From assembly GCA_003220955.1 (NCBI GenBank), contig QHTW01000099.1:1-8625 (forward strand): a DNA stretch of 8,625 nucleotides. Reading direction: 5' to 3'. The DNA comes from Gemmatimonadota bacterium (GTDB lineage Bacteria; Gemmatimonadota; Gemmatimonadetes; Gemmatimonadales; GWC2-71-9). The notes beneath the pieces were generated by a model. It was not told where the DNA came from. It searched no databases and worked only from the letters and a program-made list of their open reading frames with translations. Numbering within the stretch: the first letter of the stretch is position 1; every line of letters begins with the position of its first letter. Shown here piece by piece: positions 1 through 6,510 of this stretch. Made by a program: the position numbers and the translations under genes.

Positions 1-656
1 GGAGTGCCGTCCACCACCGGCAACCGGCTGTGCTGGCTCTGGCGGAGGGCGTCGAGCACTTCGGCCGTGGTTGCGGAGATGTCCACGCCGGTCATGTCGA
101 GGCGCGGTGTCATCACTTCGTCGACCGTTGTGTCGGCCAGCGTGAAGACGCCCAGCAGCATGTCGCGCTGCGCGATGCCGAGATCGGGTTGCAGGGGGCG
201 CGGCGTATGCACGACCGCATGCAGGCCGCGGTCCGCCCACGCGAGCAGCCAGAGCAGCGGGCCAAAAGGCGCGAGTGTCCGGCGGGCGAGCGGAAGGGCC
301 GCCTCCGAGAGTTCCGGCGCGATACGCGCAACGCTGCGTGGCAACGCATCGCCGACGATGAACAGCAGGAGCGTGCCGACGCTCAGCGTTACGAGCGCCT
401 CGGCCCAGGGCCGCGTCCACCACGCCACGGCGTTCGCGGTCGCGACGGCACCGAGCACGAGGAGCGCGAGACGCGCGATGTGCAAGGCGCGATGCAGCGG
501 GACTCTGCGCTCCGCCGCGATCGGCGGCGCATCACCCAGGGTGTGGAGCGCTTCGCCGACCGCCGCTTCCTCCCCGAGGGTCAGGACGGCGGCCCAGATG
601 CCGGCGCTGATGCCGACGACCAGCCCGATGAGGCGCAGAGCCGCTGCGGTGAGCAT
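1..656 (-). CDS. CNNM/CorC-family membrane protein with CBS domain (3' end cut by window edge)
   Basis: Translating the minus strand from ATG at 656 gives 218 residues open to the window edge; the C-terminal part lies outside. Residues about 5-25, 59-80, 86-107 and 126-142 are hydrophobic, as expected for a DUF21/CNNM membrane domain, and VGDALPRSVARIAPE (101-115) resembles the family's GEIxPKxxAxxxPE signature. It is followed by VDEVMTPRLDM (178-188) and SRLPVVDGT (210-218), the typical opening of the first CBS domain in CorC/HlyC proteins. Known members are linked to Mg2+ or Co2+ efflux and bind adenine nucleotides through CBS pairs; a second CBS and a CorC_HlyC domain would be expected beyond position 1. 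The start shares one base with the ybeY stop (TGATG), so translation is probably coupled; there is no clear Shine-Dalgarno. Oddities: the usual SGxE motif of helix 1 is absent and the GE of GEIxPK is GD, so ion transport is uncertain. Confidence 0.85.
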   Translation of the reverse strand, partial: MLTAAALRLIGLVVGISAGIWAAVLTLGEEAAVGEALHTLGDAPPIAAERRVPLHRALHIARLALLVLGAVATANAVAWWTRPWAEALVTLSVGTLLLFIVGDALPRSVARIAPELSEAALPLARRTLAPFGPLLWLLAWADRGLHAVVHTPRPLQPDLGIAQRDMLLGVFTLADTTVDEVMTPRLDMTGVDISATTAEVLDALRQSQHSRLPVVDGT

Positions 657-1096
657 CAGCGAAGGATTCGTTTGACGTAGCGTTCTTGCAGCCGCCACAT
701 CCGCGATCGGGTGCGGCCTGAGCCATTGGGATGGTCGTAGCCGAGCACGTGCAGCGTGCCATGCACCGCCAGCCGCACGAGCTCTTCACGCAATCCAGAT
801 CCCGTACCGTTGCCCGAGTCCTGGGGGCGGGCGGGGGGGGCTGCGGCCGTTGGACAGATGTAGACGTCGCCCACCACGCGGCCGTCGGGCTGCGGCAGCG
901 AGTAGGCGATGACGTCAGTCAGTCCGCGGCGCCCCGTCGCTCGGGCGTTGGCCCGACGCATGGCGGCGGCGGACAAGAGCGTAATGTCGACATGCGACGC
1001 CCTCGGCGCCCGCTCCCACGCCAGCACTCGCTGCGCGATCCGCATCAACTGGTCAGCGCGCGGTTGCCGGTTGCCAGGCCGCACTGATGCCGCCAC
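656..1096 (-). CDS. ybeY: YbeY, endoribonuclease / rRNA maturation factor
   Basis: The 146-residue product is close to the family's usual 150 or so. The zinc-binding signature H-G-T-L-H-V-L-G-Y-D-H (112-122) supplies all three metal histidines (H112, H116, H122), preceded by the family's GDVYI strand (76-80) and LTDVIAY (59-65), matching the canonical PTDVLSF. YbeY is a metal-dependent RNase involved in 16S rRNA 3' maturation and ribosome quality control, often acting near the PhoH-like ATPase and Era. The GTG at 1096 is chosen because GGAG lies 4 nt upstream and the extra N-terminal helix fits the fold. It overlaps the HD gene by 44 bp. An ATG at 1045 is an alternative that would nearly abolish the overlap but would lose the first 17 residues and has no visible Shine-Dalgarno. 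A Pro/Gly-rich loop (about 82-101) before the histidine motif is roughly 6 residues longer than in E. coli; part of it is encoded by a C8 run. Confidence 0.95.
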   Translation of the reverse strand: MAASVRPGNRQPRADQLMRIAQRVLAWERAPRASHVDITLLSAAAMRRANARATGRRGLTDVIAYSLPQPDGRVVGDVYICPTAAAPPARPQDSGNGTGSGLREELVRLAVHGTLHVLGYDHPNGSGRTRSRMWRLQERYVKRILR

Positions 1097-3227
1097 TGGA
1101 CTCCGGATAATCGATGCGATTGTGATACATCCCGCTCAACACCCGCAGGAACGCCGATTTCACCTGTTCGATCTGTTGCAGCGTGAGCGGGGCCTCGTCC
1201 AGCTGGCCGGCGTTGACCTTCGTGCGGACGATGTGATTGATCGCCTCCTCGATCTTCTGCGGCGTCAGGTCTTCGAGCACGCGCAGCGCTGCCTCCACCG
1301 AATCAGCGATCATCGAGATCGCGGTTTCCATCGAGCGCGGCTTGGGCCCCGGATAGGTGAAGTCCGCGCTGTTCCTGGCCTGCCCGCCATCGATCTTTTT
1401 GGCCTTGTCGAGGAAGTACGTGATCTCGGTCGTCCCATGATGCTCGGGGATGAACGCGGCAACCGAGTCCGGCAAATCGGCCTCGGCGGCGAGCGCCAGG
1501 CCGTCGGTAACGTGCGCCTTAATGATCTGCGCCGACTGGAGCGGCTTCAGCCGATCGTGCGGGTTGTTGCCCGGGATCTGATTCTCGACGAAGTACTGCG
1601 GGTTCTTGACCTTCCCGATGTCGTGGTAATAGCACCCCACCCGGCCCAGCAGCCCGTTCGCCCCGATCCGGTTGCACGCCGCTTCGACCAGGTTCGCCAT
1701 CGCAACACTATGCGCGTAGGTGCCCGGCGCCTCGACCGACAGCCGCCGGAGCAGCGGCCGGCTCGGGTCCGACAGCTCGAGCAGCGTGAGATCGGTCGTG
1801 ATGTGCGTGACCGACTCCGCCACCGGCAGCAGGAAGAACGTCAGACCGGCCGACACCAGCCCATTCAGCGCGCCCCAGAAGCCGCGCAGACCGATCTCTT
1901 CGATGGACCACCCACTCGCGAGGCCGAGGGCGAGCGCCCCGGTCAAATATCCCGCCGCGATAATGAGCACCGGTGCGTAGAAATTGCTGCGGCTCCGCAG
2001 CGTCTTCACCGACAGGGCGGCCGTGACGCCGCCCACGACGCACAGGAATGTCGCGGGCACGTCGTGGAAGACCGGCTGCAGCCCGACCACGACCGCCAGA
2101 ATCATCGCCGCGATCATGGAAACGCGCCCGTTGAACAGCACCGTCATCATCATCGCCAGGAACGGCATGAAAGTGATCTCCGGGTGCGCCGGATAGGACC
2201 GCGCGACGAGCCCCGCCTGGGTCAGCAAAATCGCAAACAGTGCCCCGATCAGGCCGACTTGCCGCAGGTCGCTGTAGGTCTCGCGGCGATAGAAGACCAT
2301 CAGGACCCAGAAGATTGCGATGATGAGCGAATCACGAAGCAGCGGGCCCACGACGCCACGAATCGAATAGGTGGTCGCGGCGCCACGGCGCAGCAGCTCC
2401 TGATGCAGCGTGACGAGCCGCTCGTGCGCCTCGTTCGTCACGACCTCGTTCGCCCCGACGATTCGGTCGCCGGCGCGCACGATGTATTTGCTGGGATCGA
2501 CGCTCCCCCGCAGCTCATTGCGGCGTCGCTCTGTTTCGAGCGGCTTCGGAATCAGCGTCGGCCGGAAAAACTGCCGCACGAGCTTGAGATACAGCACGTC
2601 CCCGACGCTCGAGCCGGCATCGGGGTGGAGCTGCTTGGCGCGGTTCAGGTACTGGGCGAAGGTGAGCACCTGGTCCCGCAGTACCGATGACTCGGTCGAG
2701 CCCCGGCGCACGATCAGCTCGCGCGACTGCTCGCCCTGGAGCACGCCGGGGCCGGTGACGCCCTGCGCCAGCGTGCGGTCGAAGAGCCGCACCAGCGCCT
2801 GTTGCATCGCCCGCCGCTTGCCGCCCTTGCTGAGATACGCCGCTTCCTGCGGGGTGAGCGCAACTCCGTAATCTCGGGCGGCGCGAATCATGGTCTGGGG
2901 ACCCTGGTCGCTGGCCGCATCCACCGAGCTGAAGAAGGCCGCGAGCGTCGTCGCGGTGCTGTCGTACGCGTGCTGCCGGAACTCGTAGATCGGCTTGGCC
3001 GATGCCGCGAGCTCTTCGGCCTCGCGCTGCAGCTCATCCTCCGACTTGCTCACGACGAAGTTGAAGGGCGCGACGATTTCTTTGTCCGACCGGGCGCCGG
3101 GCTCGAGCAAGGGGGCGACGTCGGCGCTGCCCGACGGGAACGCGACGTGCGCCACCAGCGCGAGCGCCGGGACCCACACCCAGCGCACCAGGTGATAGCG
3201 CACCTGCTCCTGCGTGGGGAGCTTCAT
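1053..3227 (-). CDS. Seven-transmembrane HD-domain phosphodiesterase (PgpH-type, probable c-di-AMP hydrolase)
   Basis: The 724-residue product has the complete 7TMR-HD architecture. A first hydrophobic segment lies at about 15-30, followed by an extracytoplasmic 7TMR-HDED-type domain (about 45-295), seven hydrophobic segments (about 296-313, 324-342, 351-365, 369-387, 392-407, 417-439, 449-471), then a cytoplasmic HD domain. The metal-site pattern is intact: H506 (TYAHSVAMANL), H535-D536 (YYHDIGK), H572 (IKAHVTDG), H596-H597 (PEHHGT) and D642 (MIADSVEAA). Studied members such as Listeria PgpH cleave cyclic-di-AMP to pApA; that substrate is inferred here from architecture and from the phoH/ybeY neighbours. 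The ATG at 3227 lies one base after the phoH stop (TGA-G-ATG), with the purine-rich end of phoH upstream. A reading frame continues 24 codons further upstream to 3299, but those residues are antisense-like and overlap phoH. The 3' end overlaps ybeY by 44 bp. Confidence 0.93.
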   Translation of the reverse strand: MKLPTQEQVRYHLVRWVWVPALALVAHVAFPSGSADVAPLLEPGARSDKEIVAPFNFVVSKSEDELQREAEELAASAKPIYEFRQHAYDSTATTLAAFFSSVDAASDQGPQTMIRAARDYGVALTPQEAAYLSKGGKRRAMQQALVRLFDRTLAQGVTGPGVLQGEQSRELIVRRGSTESSVLRDQVLTFAQYLNRAKQLHPDAGSSVGDVLYLKLVRQFFRPTLIPKPLETERRRNELRGSVDPSKYIVRAGDRIVGANEVVTNEAHERLVTLHQELLRRGAATTYSIRGVVGPLLRDSLIIAIFWVLMVFYRRETYSDLRQVGLIGALFAILLTQAGLVARSYPAHPEITFMPFLAMMMTVLFNGRVSMIAAMILAVVVGLQPVFHDVPATFLCVVGGVTAALSVKTLRSRSNFYAPVLIIAAGYLTGALALGLASGWSIEEIGLRGFWGALNGLVSAGLTFFLLPVAESVTHITTDLTLLELSDPSRPLLRRLSVEAPGTYAHSVAMANLVEAACNRIGANGLLGRVGCYYHDIGKVKNPQYFVENQIPGNNPHDRLKPLQSAQIIKAHVTDGLALAAEADLPDSVAAFIPEHHGTTEITYFLDKAKKIDGGQARNSADFTYPGPKPRSMETAISMIADSVEAALRVLEDLTPQKIEEAINHIVRTKVNAGQLDEAPLTLQQIEQVKSAFLRVLSGMYHNRIDYPESSGGISAAWQPATAR

Positions 3228-3228
3228 C

Positions 3229-4191
3229 TCAACCCTGCGCGTCCTCGGCGTACGCGCGGATGATGTCGCGCACCAGCCGGTGGCGCACGACGTCCGCATC
3301 GCCGAGATAGACGAATCCGATCCCTTCGATGCCCGGCAGGATGCGCTCGACCTGCAAGAGACCGGAATCCTCGCGGTTGGGGAGATCGATTTGCGTCTTG
3401 TCGCCCGTGATCACCGCGCGCGAATTCACGCCCAGGCGCGTCAGGAACATCTTCATCTGCATGCCCGTCGCGTTCTGTGCCTCGTCGAGGATCACGAAGG
3501 CATCGCTCAACGTGCGGCCGCGCATGTACGCGAGCGGCGCGATCTCGATCGTCCGTGTTTCGAGCGCCTTCTGCACGCGCTCGCGCGGCATCATGTCCTC
3601 CAGCGCGTCGTAGAGCGGCCGGAGGTAGGGATCGACTTTTTCCTGGAGATCGCCGGGCAAGAACCCCAGGTTCTCGCCGGCCTCGACGGCGGGTCGCGCC
3701 AGAATGATGCGGCGCACGCGCTTGCGGGCCAGCGCATCCACCGCCGCCGCGACCGCGAGATAGGTCTTGCCCGTGCCGGCCGGGCCGATCCCGATGACGA
3801 TGTCGTGCTCGGCGATGGATCGGAGATATTCGCGTTGTCCCGTCGTCTTCGGCTGGATGACGCGACGCAGTCCGGGGAGAATGATCTTCACCGGGTCGGC
3901 CGGCGCGCCCTGGCGCCCCAGCTCGCCGTGCGCCTCGTCGGATATCAGCCGCTCGACGTCGTGCACGTCGATGGTTTCGCCCATGCGCGCCAGGTCGATC
4001 AACGCCTGCGCGACCTGCCCCGCCTTTTCGATCGCTCCCGCGGGTCCGGCGAGCGACAGGTTGTCCCCGCGGAGCGAGACACGCACGCCCAGCCGCCGGG
4101 CGAGCTCGAGGAGGTTGGCATCGTTCACGCCGGCCAACGCCAGCGGATCGACGCCTTCGACGGAGAGGCGCTGGACGAGGTCGTCACTCAT
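3229..4191 (-). CDS. phoH: PhoH-family ATPase (YbeZ-like)
   Basis: The 320-residue product has the usual length and layout of chromosomal PhoH/YbeZ proteins: a small N-terminal domain (about 1-100) followed by a P-loop ATPase. The Walker A motif GPAGTGKT is at 136-143, the Walker B FVILDEAQN at 232-240, and the family-specific TGDKTQIDLP segment at 262-271. IILARPAVEAGENLGFLPGD (162-181) is also typical. The protein is cytoplasmic; PhoH-like ATPases are proposed to act on RNA and functionally partner YbeY, though the precise reaction is not settled. Despite the name, a role in phosphate starvation is not implied. Its ATG at 4191 overlaps the aspS stop by 8 bp, and AAGGTGGT about 8-10 nt upstream is a good Shine-Dalgarno, so this start is well supported. 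The downstream HD-phosphodiesterase gene begins one base after the stop. Confidence 0.95.
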   Translation of the reverse strand: MSDDLVQRLSVEGVDPLALAGVNDANLLELARRLGVRVSLRGDNLSLAGPAGAIEKAGQVAQALIDLARMGETIDVHDVERLISDEAHGELGRQGAPADPVKIILPGLRRVIQPKTTGQREYLRSIAEHDIVIGIGPAGTGKTYLAVAAAVDALARKRVRRIILARPAVEAGENLGFLPGDLQEKVDPYLRPLYDALEDMMPRERVQKALETRTIEIAPLAYMRGRTLSDAFVILDEAQNATGMQMKMFLTRLGVNSRAVITGDKTQIDLPNREDSGLLQVERILPGIEGIGFVYLGDADVVRHRLVRDIIRAYAEDAQG

Positions 4192-5956
4192 GAGGGGGCA
4201 CCACCTTGATGTGGAGGGCCGCGAGATCCTCGGGCCGCGCCGGCGCCGGGGCGCCTTCGAACAACGCCCGCGCCGCCGTCGTCTTGGGGAACGCGATCAC
4301 GTCGCGCAGCGAGCCCGCGCCCGCGAGCAGCATGGCCACACGGTCGAACCCGACGGCGAAGCCACCGTGGGGCGGCGCGCCCGCGGCGAGCGCCGTGAGC
4401 AGGAAGCCGAAGCGCGCGTCGATCTCCTGCGGCGCGAGGCCAAGGTGCGCGAAGACTTTGCGCTGGATCGCCGGATCGGTGATCCTGATCGAGCCCGAGC
4501 CGAGTTCGTTGCCGTTGTAGACGGCGTCGTAATGCAGCGCGCGACAGGCGAACGGGTCGGAGTCGAGCTTGCTCACGTCGGCGGGATGCGGCGACGTGAA
4601 CGGGTGATGCGCGAACACCGGCTTGCCGCTCTCCGGATCGGGCTCGAAGAGTGGGAAATCGACCACCCAGCAGAAGGCGTGTGCGACTTTGGGTTGCGGC
4701 GCGAGGCGCCGGATGACTTCTTGGCGCACCTTATCGAGCGCGGGCGACGTCACGCGATCGGGTCCCACCGTCATCAGCGCCGCGTCGCCATCGCCGACGC
4801 CGATCTTGCCCAGGGCCTCCGCCGTAAAGTGCTTGCCGACGGAGCCGGAGAGCTGCTCGCCCTGGCGCTTGACCCAGGCCAGTCCCGGCGCGCCATGCGT
4901 CTTCGCCGTTTCGGCGAGCTGGTCGACGTCCTTGCGCGACAGGGTGCCGCCGCCGCGCACCGCAATGCCGCGCACGCGGGACCCGTTCGTGGCACTCTGG
5001 AAGAACGGCACCGCGAGGGGTTGGACCTGCGACGTCCAGTCGGCGATCGGGAGATCGTACCGGAGGTCGGGCTTGTCGGTCCCGTAGCGTTCCATCGCTT
5101 CACGCCACGTGAGCCGCGCGAAGCGCCGGTCGATCTTGTGGCCGGCCTCATCCCACAGGGCGACGAGCACCGCCTCGACGAATCCGATGACGTCTTCCTG
5201 TGTGACGAACGAGCCCTCGATGTCGATCTGCGAGAACTCAGGCTGGCGATCGTAGCGCAGATCCTCGTCGCGGAAGCAGCGGGCGATCTGGAAGTACCGA
5301 TCGAAGCCGGAGACCATCAGCAGCTGCTTGTAGATCTGCGGCGACTGCGGCAGCGCGTAGAACTCGCCCGGATGCACGCGTGACGGCACGAGATAGTCGC
5401 GCGCGCCCTCGGGCGTAGGTTTGGTGAGGATCGGCGTTTCCAGCTCGAGAAAATCGAGCTCGCTCAACGCACGCCGCGCGCGCTGCAGCAACCGATGGCG
5501 CAGGATCAGATTGGCCTGGAGCTCCGGGCGCCGCAGATCGAGGTGGCGGTATTTGAGGCGCAGCTCTTCGGCCGCGAGCTCTTCGCCCTTGGCGCGCGCG
5601 ACCTGAATCGCCGGTGTTTCGGCAGGTCCCACGACCTGGAGCGCCGTCGCGTGGACCTCGACATCGCCGGTCGCGAGCTCGGCATTGCGGCCCTGCGGGG
5701 GTCGCGCGACGACCTCGCCTTCGATCGTGACGACCGATTCGCTCTTGAGCGCGTGGGCCTGCGCGAGGAGCTCGGCCGGTGCCCAGGCCGGCCCGACGCA
5801 GACCTGGACGATGCCGTCCCGATCCCGCAGATCGATGAAGACGATTCCGCCGAGGTCGCGGCTCCGGTGGACCCAGCCTCCGAGTCGCACCCGCTCTCCG
5901 GCGTGCTCCCTGCGAAGCTGGCCGCAGCGATGGGTTCGGAGTGATGTCCGAGTCAC
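4184..5956 (-). CDS. aspS: Aspartyl-tRNA synthetase (bacterial type)
   Basis: The 590-residue product is a full-length class II AspRS that charges tRNA(Asp) in the cytoplasm. In order: an N-terminal OB-fold anticodon-binding domain (about 17-110, with GGWVHRSRDLGGIVFIDLRD at 26-45), motif 1 region (ELETPILTKPTPEG, 171-184), substrate loop (QSPQIYKQ, 204-211), motif 2 (FRDEDLRYDRQPEF, 228-241), the bacterial GAD insertion (about 300-425), the ATP-site NGNELGSGSIRI (481-492) and motif 3 (GGFAVGFDRVAMLLAG, 531-546). The GTG at 5956 is chosen because it lets CGQL (11-14) align with the E. coli N-terminus; no other start codon is available nearby. No Shine-Dalgarno sits at normal spacing: the nearest GGAG is about 15 nt upstream, next to a G9 run in the preceding gene, so translation may depend on coupling to that gene, whose stop is 8 nt upstream. 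L35 and Q88 correspond approximately to positions that affect tRNA(Asn) discrimination. Confidence 0.97.
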   Translation of the reverse strand: MTRTSLRTHRCGQLRREHAGERVRLGGWVHRSRDLGGIVFIDLRDRDGIVQVCVGPAWAPAELLAQAHALKSESVVTIEGEVVARPPQGRNAELATGDVEVHATALQVVGPAETPAIQVARAKGEELAAEELRLKYRHLDLRRPELQANLILRHRLLQRARRALSELDFLELETPILTKPTPEGARDYLVPSRVHPGEFYALPQSPQIYKQLLMVSGFDRYFQIARCFRDEDLRYDRQPEFSQIDIEGSFVTQEDVIGFVEAVLVALWDEAGHKIDRRFARLTWREAMERYGTDKPDLRYDLPIADWTSQVQPLAVPFFQSATNGSRVRGIAVRGGGTLSRKDVDQLAETAKTHGAPGLAWVKRQGEQLSGSVGKHFTAEALGKIGVGDGDAALMTVGPDRVTSPALDKVRQEVIRRLAPQPKVAHAFCWVVDFPLFEPDPESGKPVFAHHPFTSPHPADVSKLDSDPFACRALHYDAVYNGNELGSGSIRITDPAIQRKVFAHLGLAPQEIDARFGFLLTALAAGAPPHGGFAVGFDRVAMLLAGAGSLRDVIAFPKTTAARALFEGAPAPARPEDLAALHIKVVPPHE

Positions 5957-5964
5957 ACTGGCGT

Positions 5965-6429
5965 TTATGCGCTCCCCCCCCCTCCCTCTGCCTCGACGAG
6001 AATCCGGTAAAACTCTTGTGCATCACTAGCCGCAAGCAGGCTCGCGCGAATCGGCTCGCGCCGGACCAGTCGCGAGATCCGACTCAATGCTTTGACGTGG
6101 GCCCCCGCCTGCGACTCCGGGCCCGCGAGCAAGAAAAACAGCCGGACCGGCTCCCCATCGACGGTTTCATAAGGCACCGGCGTCCGTGCCGTGCCGGCAA
6201 CCGCTATGAGATTGGCGAGGGCTGGGGTCTTCCCGTGTGGAACCGCGACACCGTAGCCGATGCCAGTCGGGAACTGCCGCTCGCGCTCCATGACCGCTTG
6301 GAGGACGTCGGGGGCGGCTCCGTTGCCTCCGACCAGGAGCTCGACTAATTCCCGCAGCACGCCCTCCTTACTCTGGGCCCGAATGGGGACCCGGATTCGG
6401 TCGGGCGTCAGCAGTTCGGAGAGCCGCAA
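5965..6429 (-). CDS. PTS EIIA-type (PtsN/fructose-like) phosphotransfer protein
   Basis: The 154-residue product is the size of a stand-alone EIIA domain of the PtsN/fructose-mannitol class. MRLSELLTPDRIRVPIRA opens like PtsN, and GIGYGVAVPHGKTPAL (57-72) contains the active-site histidine H65 in the family's G-x-A-x-P-H-G/A motif; RLFFLLAGPES (96-106) and the following H111 are also typical. EIIA proteins of this class accept phosphate from HPr-like proteins; lone versions usually regulate rather than transport sugar, for example K+ and nitrogen/phosphate responses. No EI, HPr or EIIBC is visible here. The TTG at 6429 is preferred because it gives the exact family N-terminus; GGA about 9 nt upstream is a weak Shine-Dalgarno. 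A GTG at 6489 would add 20 unlike-family residues. The frame remains open to 7209 but that part is antisense to the divergent gene. The C-terminus is a GGGG tail encoded by a G9 run, which makes it sensitive to indels. First gene of the minus-strand train. Confidence 0.88.
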   Translation of the reverse strand: MRLSELLTPDRIRVPIRAQSKEGVLRELVELLVGGNGAAPDVLQAVMERERQFPTGIGYGVAVPHGKTPALANLIAVAGTARTPVPYETVDGEPVRLFFLLAGPESQAGAHVKALSRISRLVRREPIRASLLAASDAQEFYRILVEAEGGGGSA

Positions 6430-6450
6430 TGGAGTATGTCCAAGTGCCGT

Positions 6451-6505
6451 AACCGGTTGAAGATAGTTGACTTGAGTTGACGGCGCCACAGTCGTGAGTA
6501 AACGT
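6451..6505. promoter_or_regulatory. Divergent promoter region between the EIIA-aspS operon and the secreted-protein/rlmN pair
   Basis: This is the only real intergenic gap in the window, so both transcription units must start near here. For the plus strand the best pair is TTGACG (6477-6482) with TAAACG (6499-6504), a 16-bp spacer; the predicted start would fall at about 6511, on the ATG itself. For the minus strand TATCTT (6465-6460) is a possible -10 without a good -35. An AACCGGTT palindrome lies at 6451-6458. The -10 matches are weak and housekeeping promoters of this lineage may differ from the E. coli consensus, so exact boxes are tentative; the placement of regulatory DNA here is more secure. 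Confidence 0.4.
6456..6485 (+). repeat. Three GTTGA direct repeats at exact 10-bp period
   Basis: GTTGA occurs at 6456-6460, 6466-6470 and 6476-6480, giving the 10-bp units GTTGAAGATA, GTTGACTTGA and GTTGACGGCG. A period of one helical turn places the three copies on the same DNA face, as in direct-repeat operators bound by OmpR/PhoB-type response regulators and some other activators. The repeats sit inside the divergent promoter and overlap the putative plus-strand -35. No regulator is identified in the window, and the TTGA core itself also resembles -35 elements, so function is inferred. Confidence 0.45.
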
Positions 6506-6510
6506 TCGGC

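Noticed and set aside
4..680. Two plus-strand open frames of about 220 codons at the left edge
   Set aside because: The minus strand encodes a continuous CNNM-plus-CBS protein here; both plus frames are low-complexity Ser/Arg/Ala shadows.
909..2690. 593-codon open frame on the plus strand
   Set aside because: It is antisense to the HD phosphodiesterase and ybeY, is dominated by Arg/Gln/Asp/His as expected for shadow frames of GC-rich genes, and shows no recognisable domain.
3214..4209. 331-codon open frame on the plus strand
   Set aside because: It lies exactly opposite phoH, which has clear Walker motifs; no family resemblance in the opposite frame.
3767..5383. 538-codon open frame on the plus strand
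   Set aside because: It is the antisense shadow of phoH and aspS, both certain genes; composition is Arg-rich and no motif is visible.
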